Under the pieces are notes generated by a model. The model saw only the letters and a list, made by a program, of their open reading frames with translations, made no database searches and was not told where the DNA came from. Below are positions 1 through 10,424 of a stretch of DNA of 64,000 nucleotides, piece after piece; position 1 is the first letter of the stretch; every line of letters begins with the position of its first letter. The DNA lies in contig NZ_PZJV01000001.1 of assembly GCF_003206155.1 (NCBI RefSeq), positions 799,325 to 863,324 on the forward strand, in the 5' to 3' direction. Source of the DNA: Salinicola halophilus (lineage in GTDB: Bacteria > Pseudomonadota > Gammaproteobacteria > Pseudomonadales > Halomonadaceae). The position numbers and the translations under genes are program-made.

Positions 1-1
1 G

Positions 2-151
2 GAGCGCATCGAACAGGAGCGCCTCGAGCAGAAGCGCCTCGAACAGGAGCGCCTCGAACAGGAGCGCCTCGAACAGGAGCGCCTCGAACAGGAGCGCCTC
101 GAGCAGGAGCGTCTCGAACAAGAGCGTCTCGAACAAGAGCGTCTCGAACAG
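2..151 (+). repeat. 15-bp in-frame tandem repeat encoding ERLEQ
   Basis: Ten head-to-tail copies of a 15-bp unit (consensus GAGCGCCTCGAACAG), continuing leftwards out of the window. Synonymous differences (CGC/CGT, CAG/CAA, GAG/GAA) and two replacements (ATC for CTC in copy 1, AAG for GAG in copy 3) show selection to keep the peptide while the DNA drifts. The unit is a multiple of three, so copy-number change alters linker length without a frameshift. Confidence 0.9.
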
Positions 152-580
152 GAGCGACGACAGCAAGCGCGGGAGGCACAGGCTCGGGAAGCGGCGCTAC
201 AGGAACAGATCCAACGAGAGGCAGTTCTCGAGCAGCAGCGCGAGGCTGCGCAACGCGAACAGGGCCGCGCCGAAGCGGCGCAAAGAGCCGCCGCTTCAGC
301 GGCCGCCGATACCAGCCAGTACCGGCCGATCAACAAGCAGGCTCCCGACTACCCTCAAAACGCACTGAATCGTCGCATCGAGGGGGAATGCACCGTAGCC
401 TACCGGGTCAATACGCAGGGTCGGGTGGAGAATCCGCATGTCGTCGGCGACTGCCATCCCATGTTCGTTCGGCCGTCGCTGGAAGCCGCCCGCCAGTTTC
501 GTTACGAACCCCGGGTCGTCAGCGGCCAAAGAGTCGTCGTACCCGAGGTGAAGAACACCTTCCACTACCGGATCGAATGA
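2..580 (+). CDS. TonB C-terminal-domain protein, N-terminal part outside window
   Basis: Only the last 192 residues are visible; the start lies before the window. Residues 1-50 are ten tandem ERLEQ-type pentapeptides. They are followed by a Glu/Arg/Gln/Ala-rich stretch to about residue 100, likely a long charged helix spanning the periplasm. The last 85 or so residues resemble a TonB C-terminal domain, with a YP..AL motif, IEG followed by a V.Y.V...GRV strand, and a closing R.F.YEP..V.G strand. TonB-type proteins pass energy from the inner-membrane ExbB/ExbD motor to outer-membrane receptors, or act as envelope-spanning adaptors. No ExbB/ExbD gene is visible here, so the partner is unknown. 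The domain call is fairly firm; the function is inference. Confidence 0.7.
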   Translation, partial: ERIEQERLEQKRLEQERLEQERLEQERLEQERLEQERLEQERLEQERLEQERRQQAREAQAREAALQEQIQREAVLEQQREAAQREQGRAEAAQRAAASAAADTSQYRPINKQAPDYPQNALNRRIEGECTVAYRVNTQGRVENPHVVGDCHPMFVRPSLEAARQFRYEPRVVSGQRVVVPEVKNTFHYRIE

Positions 581-681
581 CGAGCGGTGCTGTTAGAGCA
601 CATCGGCTCACGGCGGCTCGTGCCCTGTCGGCGATCAGCGCTAGAACAGATCGCCGCGCATCGACGGATCGAACTCGCTAT

Positions 682-710
682 AAAAACGCCCCGAGTCGCG
701 ACCCGGGGCT
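682..710 (-). terminator. Rho-independent terminator of asd
   Basis: On the minus strand a hairpin with GCCCCG/CGGGGC arms is followed by a run of five T. It lies about 50 bp past the asd stop codon and has no T run on the plus strand, so it serves asd. Confidence 0.75.
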
Positions 711-758
711 TGTGACGATACGAGAGGAGATCAAGGCACGAGAGGGTGCGGGAAGCAA

Positions 759-1874
759 TCAAGCTCGCTCGCGCAGGATACCGAGCATGCGTTTGAGCGG
801 CTCTGCCGCGCCCCAGAGGAGCTGATCGCCGACACTGAAAGCGGTCAGGTACTCGCCGCCCATCGCCAGCTTGCGCAGGCGGCCGACGGGCACGTCCATC
901 GTGCCACTCACCGCCGACGGCGTGAGCTGCTGCACCGTCGCCTCCTGGGTGTTGGGGACGACCTTGACCCAGGGATTGTGGTGCGCCAGACGATCCTCGA
1001 TCTCGTCGAGCGGCACGTCCTGCTTCAGCTTGATGGTGAACGCCTGGCTATGGGAGCGCATCGCGCCGATACGCACGCAGAGGCCGTCGATGGGAATGGG
1101 GCTGTCGCCGGTGGCGAGAATCTTGTTGGTCTCGACGCCGCCTTTCCACTCCTCCTTGCTCTGGCCGTTGTCCATCGCCTTGTCGATCCACGGCAGCAGG
1201 CTGCCGGCCAGCGGCGCGCCGAAGTTGTCGACCGGGAAATCACCGCCACGCATGTTGGCGGTGACGTCGCGATCGATATCCAGAATCGCGCTCGACGGCG
1301 TGGCCAGGTCGCCGGCCACCGAGGCATGCAGCGCCCCCATCTGATTGAGCAGCTCGCGCATGTGCTTGGCGCCGGAGCCGGAGGCGGCCTGATAGGTCAT
1401 GGAGGTCATCCACTCGACCATGTCCGCTTCGAACAGACCGCCGAGCCCCATCAGCATCAGGCTGACGGTGCAGTTGCCGCCCACGAATGTCTTTGCCCCA
1501 CGGTCGAGCTGCGCGTCGATGACGCCGCGGTTGACCGGGTCGAGGACAATGGTCGCCTCGTCGGCCATGCGCAGCGTGCTTGCCGCATCGATCCAGTAGC
1601 CCTGCCAGCCGGCTTCGCGCAGATTCTGATAGACCGCGCCGGTATAGTCGCCGCCCTGGCAGGTGACGATCACGTCCATCGCTCGCAGTTGATCGATGTC
1701 GTTGGCGTCCTTGAGCGGTGGCACGTCGACGCCGACGTCCGGGCCGGGCTGGCCGGTCTGGGAGGTGGAAAAGAAGATCGGCTCGATCCCGGCGAAATCG
1801 TTGTCGTCCAGCATGCGCTGCATCAGCACGGAACCGACCATTCCGCGCCAGCCCACGAATCCGACTTTCAGCAT
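759..1874 (-). CDS. asd: Aspartate-semialdehyde dehydrogenase
   Basis: This enzyme reduces beta-aspartyl phosphate to aspartate semialdehyde with NADPH, the branch point to lysine, diaminopimelate, threonine and methionine. The 371 residues match the E. coli type along the whole length: the N-terminal nucleotide-binding motif [11 protein letters not shown] at residues 5-15, the catalytic cysteine at Cys135 in GGNCTVS, and the PVGRLRKL and [11 protein letters not shown] motifs near the end. The ATG start gives the usual family length. It follows leuB on the same strand after about 110 bp, the same order as in Pseudomonas, and is closed by a clear terminator. Confidence 0.97.
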   Translation of the reverse strand: MLKVGFVGWRGMVGSVLMQRMLDDNDFAGIEPIFFSTSQTGQPGPDVGVDVPPLKDANDIDQLRAMDVIVTCQGGDYTGAVYQNLREAGWQGYWIDAASTLRMADEATIVLDPVNRGVIDAQLDRGAKTFVGGNCTVSLMLMGLGGLFEADMVEWMTSMTYQAASGSGAKHMRELLNQMGALHASVAGDLATPSSAILDIDRDVTANMRGGDFPVDNFGAPLAGSLLPWIDKAMDNGQSKEEWKGGVETNKILATGDSPIPIDGLCVRIGAMRSHSQAFTIKLKQDVPLDEIEDRLAHHNPWVKVVPNTQEATVQQLTPSAVSGTMDVPVGRLRKLAMGGEYLTAFSVGDQLLWGAAEPLKRMLGILRERA

Positions 1875-1985
1875 CGTTGAACTACCCCGCGATACGTTGG
1901 AATTGAATGAAACTCGAGGCCGCTCGCGGCGGCCGGCGATGTCAGTCTAGCGCACCTCGGCGCTCGCCTCGGCTCGCGTGCCGGT

Positions 1986-3065
<1,080 letters not shown>

Positions 3066-3074
3066 GCGTTTTCC

Positions 3075-3860
3075 TCAAGCGTGTTCTTTGGTCGCCCACA
3101 ACACCAGCATATCGGTCGTGAAGGAACCGTCGTCGGCGATCTCGAAGGCGTCGCGCACCTCCTGACCGACCTGGCTCTGTAAATGGCGAATCGCGTCGCG
3201 CATTACATCCGGCGTGCGCATCCGAGCAATCCACGTGTCGAAATCCAGGCGAAGGCGCTGGCGCGAACTGGCGGTCATCACCAGTCCGGCTTCACCGATC
3301 ATCTGTGCCCACTCACTGGGGGCGTAATCGCGCACATGGCTGGTGTCCCGCAGCATCTCGACGCTTTGCAGGAAGCTATCGAAAAGCGGCTGTTCCGATG
3401 CTGTCACGTCAATGAATGCGGCCAGTCCGCCCGGCTTCAGGACTCGCCGCGCTTCACGCAGCGCCAGCCCAACGTCACGCCAGTGATGCGCAGAGAAGCG
3501 GCTGCACACCACATCGAAGCTGTTGTCCGCGAACGGCAACGACTCGGCAATGCCCTGCACGGTTTCAATCGTGTTCATGCCCCGTTCGGCGGCGGCGCCG
3601 GCCACCACCTCGAGCATCCGGGGCGACAGGTCGTAGGCGACGACATGCTGAGCCAGGTCGGCCACCTGGAAACTGACGTGACCGGCGCCACAGCCGAGAT
3701 CTAGCACGCGCGCCTCGGCGATCGCCCCGACCCGCTCACGCAGCGGCGCGAACTCCTGACCTTGGGCGTGGACGCTACTGCTGATGTAGGCACCCGCCTG
3801 AGCGCCAAACTGGCGCTCGACCACCGCATCGTGATCGTTCTTCGCAGGGACCTCAGACAT
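3075..3860 (-). CDS. Class I SAM-dependent methyltransferase inside the leu operon
   Basis: This is a small-molecule methyltransferase of the UbiE/Methyltransf_11 type; its substrate is unknown. Motif [10 protein letters not shown], is at residues 52-60, followed by an acidic loop (YDLSP) and the post-motif [10 protein letters not shown]. The start chosen is ATG at 3860 (MSEVPAKN), giving 261 residues; a longer reading would run back into leuD. The ATG overlaps the leuD stop by 8 bp, so the two are probably translationally coupled. A methyltransferase of this kind also sits between leuD and leuB in Pseudomonas, which suggests a conserved but undefined link to leucine synthesis. Confidence 0.88.
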   Translation of the reverse strand: MSEVPAKNDHDAVVERQFGAQAGAYISSSVHAQGQEFAPLRERVGAIAEARVLDLGCGAGHVSFQVADLAQHVVAYDLSPRMLEVVAGAAAERGMNTIETVQGIAESLPFADNSFDVVCSRFSAHHWRDVGLALREARRVLKPGGLAAFIDVTASEQPLFDSFLQSVEMLRDTSHVRDYAPSEWAQMIGEAGLVMTASSRQRLRLDFDTWIARMRTPDVMRDAIRHLQSQVGQEVRDAFEIADDGSFTTDMLVLWATKEHA

Positions 3861-4497
3861 CTCGAAACAGCCAGGGCTGAGCGGCGCGATGGCGCGATTC
3901 GAACTCGGCGATCGCACCACCCTGCTCCAGCGTCAGGCCGATGTCGTCGAGCCCCTCGAGCAGACAGTGTTTACGAAACGGGTCGACATCGAACGGGATC
4001 TCCTCACCGCTCGAGGTGATGACGCGCTGCTTGGCGAGATCGATATCCAGCCGGTATCCCTCGTTGGCCTCGGTCTCCTGGAACAGCCGTTCGACGGTCT
4101 CTTCGGCCAGGGGAATCAGCAGAATGCCGTTCTTGAACGAGTTGTTGTAGAAGATATCGGCAAAGCTCGGGGCGATTACCGCGCGGAAGCCGAAGTCGTC
4201 CAGGGCCCAGGGGGCGTGCTCGCGGGAGCTGCCGCAGCCGAAGTTACGCCGAGCCAGCAGCACCTCGGCACCCTGGTAGCGCGGACGGTTGAGCACGAAC
4301 TCCGGATTGAGTGGTCGCTGGGAGGCGTCCTGGCCGGGATAGCCTTCGTCGAGATAGCGGAGCTCGTCGAACAGGTTCGGGCCGAAGCCGGTACGCTTGA
4401 TCGATTTCAGAAACTGCTTGGGAATGATCAGGTCGGTATCGACGTTGGCGCGATCCAGCGGCGCGACCAAGCCCTGCAGGCGTTCGAATTTCTTCAT
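3853..4497 (-). CDS. leuD: 3-isopropylmalate dehydratase small subunit
   Basis: LeuD forms the swivelling domain of isopropylmalate isomerase with LeuC, converting 2- to 3-isopropylmalate. The 214 residues show the family start ([22 protein letters not shown]), the LIPKQFLK motif, and the [13 protein letters not shown] active-site loop. Length is normal. It begins 11 bp after the leuC stop codon, and its own stop overlaps the next gene by 8 bp, consistent with a tight leuC-leuD-methyltransferase-leuB operon. Confidence 0.97.
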   Translation of the reverse strand: MKKFERLQGLVAPLDRANVDTDLIIPKQFLKSIKRTGFGPNLFDELRYLDEGYPGQDASQRPLNPEFVLNRPRYQGAEVLLARRNFGCGSSREHAPWALDDFGFRAVIAPSFADIFYNNSFKNGILLIPLAEETVERLFQETEANEGYRLDIDLAKQRVITSSGEEIPFDVDPFRKHCLLEGLDDIGLTLEQGGAIAEFESRHRAAQPWLFRDV

Positions 4498-4508
4498 GAC
4501 GGGTCTCC

Positions 4509-5957
4509 TCAGGCGCTCAGCGCATCGCTCGGGGCGTAGTCGTAGTCACGCACGTCGACGAAGTGACCCTCGATGGCCGCGGCCGCGGCCATCGCCGGGC
4601 TCACCAGGTGCGTGCGTCCGCCATAACCCTGCCGACCTTCGAAGTTACGATTCGACGTGGAGGCGCAGCGCTCGCCGGCGCCCAGCTTGTCGGCGTTCAT
4701 CGCCAGACACATCGAGCAGCCCGGCTCGCGCCATTCGAAGCCGGCTTCGATGAAGATCTTGTCGAGCCCTTCGGCCTCGGCGAGGCGCTTCACCAGCCCC
4801 GAGCCCGGCACCACCATGGCGAGCTGGATGCCGTCGGCAACCTTGCGCCCACGGGCAACCTTGGCCGCTTCGCGCAGATCCTCGATGCGCGAGTTAGTGC
4901 AGGAGCCGATGAAGATCTTGTCGAGGGTGATGTCGGTGATCTTCTGCCCGGCCTCGAGGCCCATGTACTCCAGTGCGCGGGTCATGCCGCGGCCGACCGT
5001 CTCGTCCTCGGCAGCGGCCGGGTCCGGCACGTTGGCGGAGACGTTGACCACCATCTCCGGACTGGTACCCCAGGTCACCTGCGGTTCGATGTCGGCGGCG
5101 TCGAGCTCGACCACCTTGTCGAAGGGCGCATCGGCATCGGAGACCAGCTCACGCCACGCCTCTACCGCCGCCGGCCACTGCGCGTCGCTCGGCGCGTAGG
5201 GACGGCCGCGCAGGTACTCGATGGTGTTGTCGTCCACTGCCACCAGGCCGACGCGGGCGCCGGCCTCGATCGCCATGTTGCAGATGGTCATGCGTCCCTC
5301 CATGGAGAGATCGCGAATCGCGCTGCCGGCGAACTCGATGGCGTAGCCGGTGCCGCCGGCGGTGCCGATACGCCCGATCACCGCCAGCACGATGTCCTTG
5401 GCCGTGACGCCGAGGCCGAGCTCACCCTCGACGCGCACCTGCATGTTCTTCATCTTCTGCGCGATCAGGCACTGGGTCGCCAGCACGTGCTCGACCTCGG
5501 AGGTGCCGATACCGTGAGAAAGCGCGGCGAAGGCGCCATGGGTGGCGGTGTGGGAGTCGCCGCAGACGACGGTCATCCCGGGCAGCGTGGCGCCCTGCTC
5601 CGGGCCGACCACATGGACGATGCCCTGACGTTCGTCGTTGATGCGAAACTCTTCGATATCGAAGCTTTCGCAGTTCGAGTCCAAGGTCTCGACCTGAATC
5701 CGCGAGACGTCGTCGAGAATGCCGGCATTGCCCGCCGAGCGCTCCTTGAGCGTGGTGGGCACGTTGTGATCCGGCGTTGCCAGGTTGGCATCACGCCGCC
5801 ACGGCTTGCGCCCGGCCAGCCGCAGCCCCTCGAAGGCCTGCGGCGAGGTGACTTCGTGCAGCAGGTGGCGATCGATATAGATCAGTGCCGAGCCGTCGTC
5901 GCGGCTGGTCACCAGGTGCTGCGTCCACAGCTTGTCGTAAAGGGTCTGGCCTGCCAT
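4509..5957 (-). CDS. leuC: 3-isopropylmalate dehydratase large subunit
   Basis: LeuC is the aconitase-like subunit that carries the 4Fe-4S cluster of isopropylmalate isomerase. The start is ATG at 5957 ([11 protein letters not shown]), preceded by a GGAGGAGA ribosome site, giving 482 residues; the upstream in-frame reading to 6101 crosses the promoter region and is not coding. Family motifs include [13 protein letters not shown](A)THGAF, and the cluster ligands in GSCTNSR and GCSMCLAMN. It is the first gene of the leu operon and is transcribed away from the LysR gene at 6281. Confidence 0.96.
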   Translation of the reverse strand: MAGQTLYDKLWTQHLVTSRDDGSALIYIDRHLLHEVTSPQAFEGLRLAGRKPWRRDANLATPDHNVPTTLKERSAGNAGILDDVSRIQVETLDSNCESFDIEEFRINDERQGIVHVVGPEQGATLPGMTVVCGDSHTATHGAFAALSHGIGTSEVEHVLATQCLIAQKMKNMQVRVEGELGLGVTAKDIVLAVIGRIGTAGGTGYAIEFAGSAIRDLSMEGRMTICNMAIEAGARVGLVAVDDNTIEYLRGRPYAPSDAQWPAAVEAWRELVSDADAPFDKVVELDAADIEPQVTWGTSPEMVVNVSANVPDPAAAEDETVGRGMTRALEYMGLEAGQKITDITLDKIFIGSCTNSRIEDLREAAKVARGRKVADGIQLAMVVPGSGLVKRLAEAEGLDKIFIEAGFEWREPGCSMCLAMNADKLGAGERCASTSNRNFEGRQGYGGRTHLVSPAMAAAAAIEGHFVDVRDYDYAPSDALSA

Positions 5958-6280
5958 CGGTTCTCTCCTCCGTCGCTCACCGTCTGCGCGGCGTCGTCGA
6001 CCGGGTTCTCGAGGGAAGGCGTCAGCGCGACGCCTCCCGTAGTCGGCGCGTTCACTGGCGCGCTCGGAATCGTGAAGCCAGCTTACGGTTTTCGCTTCCA
6101 TAAAGACAATTCATCTTTATCATGCTTTGGATTCCATAAAGGAATTCATAAGCGGAACTCGAGAGCCCAGGTCGATAGCCGAAGGCGAAAATCGGGGTCA
6201 AAAACGCAATCCGAGAGCGGCAATCGCGACGCGCCCCGCGTCAGGCATGTCGCGCTCGACCGGCGCACAGGGAAACGCCC
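5958..6280. promoter_or_regulatory. Divergent leuC / lysR control region
   Basis: This 323-bp gap separates leuC (minus) from the LysR gene (plus) and should hold both promoters. It becomes AT-rich around 6090-6150. There, TTCCATAAAG occurs twice (6096-6105 and 6132-6141). The first copy leads into ATAAAGA-N7-TCTTTAT (6100-6120), the second lies in ATTCC-N5-GGAAT (6131-6145). These fit the paired-site layout of LysR operators. Promoter elements themselves are not clear enough to place. Confidence 0.65.
6100..6120. promoter_or_regulatory. Inverted repeat, probable LysR operator
   Basis: A perfect 7-bp inverted repeat, ATAAAGA-CAATTCA-TCTTTAT, 143 bp before the leuC start and 161 bp before the regulator start. 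Its size and dyad spacing suit a LysR recognition site. Function is inferred from position and symmetry. Confidence 0.5.
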
Positions 6281-7162
6281 ATGGATACCCAGAGCCTTCA
6301 GGCCTTCATTGCGGTAGCGGATCTCAAGTCGTTCTCGCTCGCCGGCGAGCAGCTTCACCTGACCCAGCCGGCGATCAGTAAGCGCATCGCCACGCTGGAG
6401 TCGCAGACCGGGGCCAAGCTCTTCGATCGGATCAACCGCCGCGTCGGGCTCACCGAGGCGGGCCGGCTACTGCTACCCCGGGCACGCCAGATTCTGCAGC
6501 TGGTCGAGGATAGCCGGCGCCAGCTCACCAATCTGAGCGGCGAGGTGCGCGGCAGCCTGACGCTGGCCACCAGTCACCACGTCGGGCTGCACCGGCTGCC
6601 GCCGGTGCTCAAGGCGTTCACGCAGGCGTATCCCGAGGTCGATCTCAATCTGCGCTTTCTCGACTCCGAGCAGGCCTATCACGGGGTGCTCTCCGGGGAG
6701 ATCGAACTCGCGGTGGTGACCCTCTCCCCGCAGCCGAACCCGCAGGTCGAGTCGATTCCGGTATGGGTCGACCGCCTGCGTTTCGTCTGCGCCCCGGAGC
6801 ATCCGCTCGCCGGGCGCGGCCCGCTCGAGCTCGTCGACCTGGTGGGTCATCCGGCGGTACTGCCGGGGCCGCTCACCTTCACACGGGACATCGTCGTCGA
6901 CGCCTTCGACCGGGCGGGGCTCGCCGTCGACGTGGCGCTGTCGACCAACTACCTGGAGACGCTCAAGATGATGGCGAGCATCGGGCTGGGCTGGAGCGTG
7001 CTGCCGGAGAGCATGATCGATGCCGACGTCGTGACTCTCGAGGTCGTTCACCCGCCCATCGAACGTCGACTGGGCTACCTCGTGCATACCGAGCGCACGC
7101 TCTCCAACGCCGGACGCGCGATGATCGCCGAGCTGGAAGCGGCGCGGGTGTCGCTCGACTGA
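6281..7162 (+). CDS. LysR-family regulator divergent from leuCDB
   Basis: The 293-residue protein has a typical LysR N-terminal helix-turn-helix (residues 1-60: FIAVADLKSFSLAGEQLHLTQ, then PAISKRIATLE) and a LysR substrate-binding domain from about residue 90. It starts at ATG 6281 with MDTQSLQAF. Its position, divergent from leuC and sharing the 323-bp control region, matches the LysR gene next to leuC in Pseudomonas, so control of the leu operon is the obvious proposal. The ligand is unknown; an isopropylmalate-type effector is only a guess. Confidence 0.93.
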   Translation: MDTQSLQAFIAVADLKSFSLAGEQLHLTQPAISKRIATLESQTGAKLFDRINRRVGLTEAGRLLLPRARQILQLVEDSRRQLTNLSGEVRGSLTLATSHHVGLHRLPPVLKAFTQAYPEVDLNLRFLDSEQAYHGVLSGEIELAVVTLSPQPNPQVESIPVWVDRLRFVCAPEHPLAGRGPLELVDLVGHPAVLPGPLTFTRDIVVDAFDRAGLAVDVALSTNYLETLKMMASIGLGWSVLPESMIDADVVTLEVVHPPIERRLGYLVHTERTLSNAGRAMIAELEAARVSLD

Positions 7163-7199
7163 GCGCGTCCGCGTCGCCAGCCCCGCTGCCCCGTCGTTA

Positions 7200-7233
7200 A
7201 CGACGAAAGGCCCCTCTCGGAGCCCTTCGTCGG
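7200..7233. terminator. Hairpin between converging lysR and aroC
   Basis: Arms CGACGAAAGG and CCCTTCGTCG pair with one mismatch around a 12-nt loop, 38 bp after the LysR stop. Neither strand has a T run after it, so it is either a weak bidirectional terminator or an mRNA 3' end stabiliser. Confidence 0.35.
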
Positions 7234-7258
7234 TACGCGCAACACGGATTCGGCCGAT

Positions 7259-7370
7259 TCGCCTCGACGCTGGTTCGCCTCGACGCTGAGTCGCCTCGAC
7301 GCTGGTTCGCCTCAACGCTGAGTCGCCTCAACGCTGAGTCGCCTCAACGCTGAGTCGCCTCAACGCTGGC
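7259..7370. repeat. Seven 16-bp tandem repeats across the aroC stop codon
   Basis: Seven abutting 16-bp units, consensus TCGCCTCAACGCTGAG on the plus strand. Units 1-3 carry CTCGACG and units 4-7 carry CTCAACG. The array covers the last codons and stop of aroC. Read on the aroC strand, units 4-7 each contain TGA, at 7360-7362, 7344-7346, 7328-7330 and 7312-7314. Sixteen is not a multiple of three, so these stops fall in all three frames. Confidence 0.92.
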
Positions 7371-8451
7371 CGAGTTGGGGCGTATCGACGTGAACGTCGG
7401 CGTTCTGGCCCCGATGGCGCAGCCAGTGATCCATCAGCGTGAGTGCCATCATTGCCTCGGCGATGGGCGTAGCGCGAATCCCGACGCAGGGGTCGTGGCG
7501 GCCCTTGGTGACGACTTCCGTCGCTTGACCGTCGACGTCGATGGAGCGCCCGGGCTGGGTAATGCTCGAGGTCGGCTTGAGTGCCAGCCGGGCGACGATC
7601 GGCTGGCCGCTGGAGAGCCCGCCCAGTACGCCGCCGGCATGGTTGGAGAGAAAGCCCTCTGGCGTCATCTCGTCGCGATGCTCGCTGCCGCGCTGGGAGA
7701 CCGTGGCGAAGCCGTCGCCGATCTCCACGCCCTTGACCGCGTTGATGCCCATCAGACCGTGGGCCAGATCCGCGTCGAGGCGATCGAACACCGGCTCGCC
7801 GAGCCCCACCGGTACCCCCTCGGCGACCACGGTGATCCTGGCGCCAACGCTATCCTGGTCGCGACGCAGCTGATCCATGTACGCCTCGAGTTCGGGCAGC
7901 TTCTCCGGGTCCGGGCAGAAGAAGGGATTGTCGTCGACGCCCTCCCAGCTCTTGAAGTCGATCTCGATCGGACCGAGCTGGCTCATGTAGCCGCGCACGC
8001 TCACCCCCCGGGCGGCCAGCCACGCCTTGGCGATGGCGCCGGCGGCCACGCGCATGGCCGTTTCGCGGGCGCTGGAGCGCCCACCGCCGCGGTAGTCGCG
8101 AACGCCGTACTTGTGATGGTAGGTGTAGTCTGCGTGCGCCGGGCGGAACTGATCCTTGATCTTCGAGTAGTCCTTGGAGCGCTGATCGGTGTTCTCGATC
8201 AGCAGCCCGATCGGTGTGCCGGTGGTTCGGCCCTCGAAGACGCCGGAGAGAATGCGCACCGTGTCCGGCTCGCGGCGCTGGGTGGTGTGCCGCGACGACC
8301 CCGGGCGGCGGCGGTCGAGATCACGCTGCAGGATCGTCTCGTCCAACGCCAGCCCCGGCGGGCAGCCATCGACGATGGCGCCGAGCGCCGGGCCGTGGCT
8401 CTCGCCGAACGTCGTGACGGTGAACAGCTTGCCGAAGGTGTTGCCGGACAT
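7360..8451 (-). CDS. aroC: Chorismate synthase
   Basis: AroC makes chorismate from 5-enolpyruvylshikimate 3-phosphate using reduced FMN, the last step of the shikimate pathway. The 363 residues have the family start ([24 protein letters not shown]), the RRPG motif ([11 protein letters not shown]), the [13 protein letters not shown] loop and the closing ATPIAEAM region. An ATG with GAGGA before it sets the start. It follows prmB on the same strand, as in E. coli. Its last codons and stop lie inside a 16-bp tandem repeat, so the C-terminal QR-stop is part of a repeat unit. Confidence 0.97.
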   Translation of the reverse strand: MSGNTFGKLFTVTTFGESHGPALGAIVDGCPPGLALDETILQRDLDRRRPGSSRHTTQRREPDTVRILSGVFEGRTTGTPIGLLIENTDQRSKDYSKIKDQFRPAHADYTYHHKYGVRDYRGGGRSSARETAMRVAAGAIAKAWLAARGVSVRGYMSQLGPIEIDFKSWEGVDDNPFFCPDPEKLPELEAYMDQLRRDQDSVGARITVVAEGVPVGLGEPVFDRLDADLAHGLMGINAVKGVEIGDGFATVSQRGSEHRDEMTPEGFLSNHAGGVLGGLSSGQPIVARLALKPTSSITQPGRSIDVDGQATEVVTKGRHDPCVGIRATPIAEAMMALTLMDHWLRHRGQNADVHVDTPQLGQR

Positions 8452-8538
8452 GCGCGATCCTCGATGAGTGAAGTGACTGTCGGCCGCGCGTGAGCGGCCG
8501 TTCGATGCGTCGAATGCGTGGGTGGCAAGCGCCGGGCG

Positions 8539-9489
8539 TCAGACCGGCTCGGCGGCGAAGGTGTCGGCATGCAAGTCGAGCGCCTCGGCGCTGAGAGCGA
8601 AGACGCCCTCGCCGCCGCGTTCGAACTCCAGCCACAGGAATTCGACCTCGGGAAAGGCGGCCTCGAGATGGCGCTGGGAGTTACCCACCTCGACGATCAG
8701 CACGCCGCCGTCGTTGAGATAGGCGCGCGCCTCGCGCAGGATCCGCCGCACGATGTCCAGGCCATCGCTGCCGGCGCCGAGGGCCAGGTCCGGCTCGTGG
8801 CGATACTCTGCCGGCATCGCGGCGAGATCCCGCCGGTCGACGTAGGGCGGGTTGCTGACGATCAGGTCGTAGCGCTGCCCGGCCACCCCTGCGAAGAGAT
8901 CGGAGGTCACGGCACGGACCCGTTGACCGACGTCGTGACGCACGATATTGGCCTTGGCGACGTCGAGCGCTTCCACGCTCAAATCGACCAGATCCACTTC
9001 GGCGGTGGGTAGATAGAGGGCGGTGGCGATGCCGATACACCCCGAGCCGGTGCAGAGATCGAGCACGCGGGCCGGCGGCATCTCGAACCACGGCTCGAAA
9101 CCCTGCTCGATCAGCTCAGCGATGGGTGAGCGCGGGATGAGTACGCGCTCGTCGACCTCGAACGGGAAGCCTGCGAAGAACGCTTCGCCGAGCAGATACG
9201 GCAGCGGCAGACGGGATCCGGCACGCTTTTTCACCAGCGAGACGATGCGTTGGCGCTCGCTGATCAACAGCCGCGCGTCGAGTATCGCCGGATCGCTGTC
9301 CCACGGCAGGTGCAGCGCGCCGAGTACCAGCGCCACCGCCTCGTCCCAGGCGCTGTCGGTGCCATGGCCGAAATGCAGACGATGCGCGTGAAACTCGCTG
9401 GTGGTCCAGCGCAGACAGTCGCGGATGCTGATCAGATCGGCGGCTAGGGCATCGTCACTGAGCGAAAGGCTCGACGGCATCGAAGGCAT
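8539..9489 (-). CDS. prmB: Ribosomal protein uL3 glutamine methyltransferase
   Basis: PrmB methylates a glutamine of ribosomal protein uL3 (L3) with S-adenosylmethionine. The protein has an N-terminal helical domain, a SAM motif [14 protein letters not shown] in the middle, and the diagnostic NPPYVD motif for amide-nitrogen methylation. Two starts are possible, ATG 9489 (MPSMPSS) or 9480 (MPSSLS), giving 316 or 313 residues against about 310 in E. coli; neither has a strong ribosome site. The gene precedes aroC on the same strand with 87 bp between, as in E. coli. The annotated reading back to 9750 is not supported. Confidence 0.93.
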   Translation of the reverse strand: MPSMPSSLSLSDDALAADLISIRDCLRWTTSEFHAHRLHFGHGTDSAWDEAVALVLGALHLPWDSDPAILDARLLISERQRIVSLVKKRAGSRLPLPYLLGEAFFAGFPFEVDERVLIPRSPIAELIEQGFEPWFEMPPARVLDLCTGSGCIGIATALYLPTAEVDLVDLSVEALDVAKANIVRHDVGQRVRAVTSDLFAGVAGQRYDLIVSNPPYVDRRDLAAMPAEYRHEPDLALGAGSDGLDIVRRILREARAYLNDGGVLIVEVGNSQRHLEAAFPEVEFLWLEFERGGEGVFALSAEALDLHADTFAAEPV

Positions 9490-9779
9490 AGGGACACGGC
9501 TCACGGGCAAAAAACGGAGCACGATTGTACCTGCATGTGTACCGACATGGCACCGGGGCGCCGTCGCCTGCGACCGATGACGCTGGTGACCGTCGAGGAC
9601 GAGGCAAATCCGCTCCGAACCGATTACCCTAGGCGCTCGCGACGTCGAGACGCGCCATGATGGTTCGATAGGACGGCGCGACAGGACGGCGAGATGAAAA
9701 CAAGACCGTGGCGGGTCTCGCCGACCGGCCCACGGATACGTTTCGAGCAACTCATACGGCAGGCAAGAGGCAGGCGGCG

Positions 9780-10358
9780 ATGACCCAGTTTTCCGACGAC
9801 GATGACGACCACAACGCCTTTCGTCAGGCGCTGGAAGCCGCCGGCGTGCGCAAGCTGAAGACCAACCGCGCCGACGTCGGCCGCCCTCGAAAGACGCCGC
9901 CTGACGCCGCGGCGCGACGGAAAGCGGCGACGCAGGCGCCGACCGCCGCGCGCTCGCGGCTCTCCGACGGCGGGGTCGAGGCCGTCACGCCGCACCAGCG
10001 GCTCGAGTTCGCGATCCCCGATCTGCCCGCGCGCACCTTCGCCAAGCTCAAGCGCGGTCAGACCGGCTGGGCCGGCGGCCTCGATCTGCACGGCTATACC
10101 GTCGACGAGGCGCGGCTGGAGCTGGAAACCTTCATCGACGACGCCATTGCCAACCGCCTGCGCTGCGTGCTGGTGGTTCACGGCAAGGCACGCGGCGCGC
10201 GCGGCAGCGGCGTCGACTATCCGGTGATCAAGAGCCACGTCAACGCCTGGCTTCGGCACTGGTCCCACGTCATGGCCTTCTGCTCGGCAAGTGAGATCGA
10301 CGGCGGCACCGGCGCGGTCTATGTGCTGCTGCGCACTCGCGACCTCGACGACCGCTGA
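9780..10358 (+). CDS. Smr-domain endonuclease, SmrA/YdaL-like
   Basis: The 192-residue protein has an acidic start ([14 protein letters not shown]), a basic linker, and a C-terminal Smr domain. That domain includes the catalytic-type motif [11 protein letters not shown], then [10 protein letters not shown] and a GG.GA.YV.LR closing strand. Smr proteins are nucleases; relatives act on mRNA at stalled ribosomes or on DNA. The C-terminal half looks closer to E. coli YdaL (SmrA), but the gene lies divergent from prmB, where E. coli has smrB, so I give no symbol. The start is ATG 9780; the in-frame stretch before it is unlikely to be coding. Confidence 0.85.
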   Translation: MTQFSDDDDDHNAFRQALEAAGVRKLKTNRADVGRPRKTPPDAAARRKAATQAPTAARSRLSDGGVEAVTPHQRLEFAIPDLPARTFAKLKRGQTGWAGGLDLHGYTVDEARLELETFIDDAIANRLRCVLVVHGKARGARGSGVDYPVIKSHVNAWLRHWSHVMAFCSASEIDGGTGAVYVLLRTRDLDDR

Positions 10359-10424
10359 GATCGATCGCAGGCCCACGAGACGTGCACCCCATCGACCCTC
10401 TCGACGCCGCGCTACGTCCGCGCG

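Noticed and set aside
2-151. Non-coding tandem repeat or CRISPR
   Set aside because: The 15-bp unit keeps the reading frame with synonymous changes and continues into a TonB-like domain, so it is coding.
978-1880. 300-codon open frame on the plus strand opposite asd
   Set aside because: It lies fully antisense to a certain asd gene and its translation is low-complexity, rich in Arg, His, Ala and Gly. In GC-rich DNA such antisense frames are expected.
4563-6317. 584-codon open frame opposite leuC
   Set aside because: Antisense to leuC, without ribosome site or family motifs. Its length follows from lack of stops in that phase of GC-rich codons.
7259-7370. CRISPR array
   Set aside because: The units are 16 bp and abut directly without spacers, and no cas gene is present.
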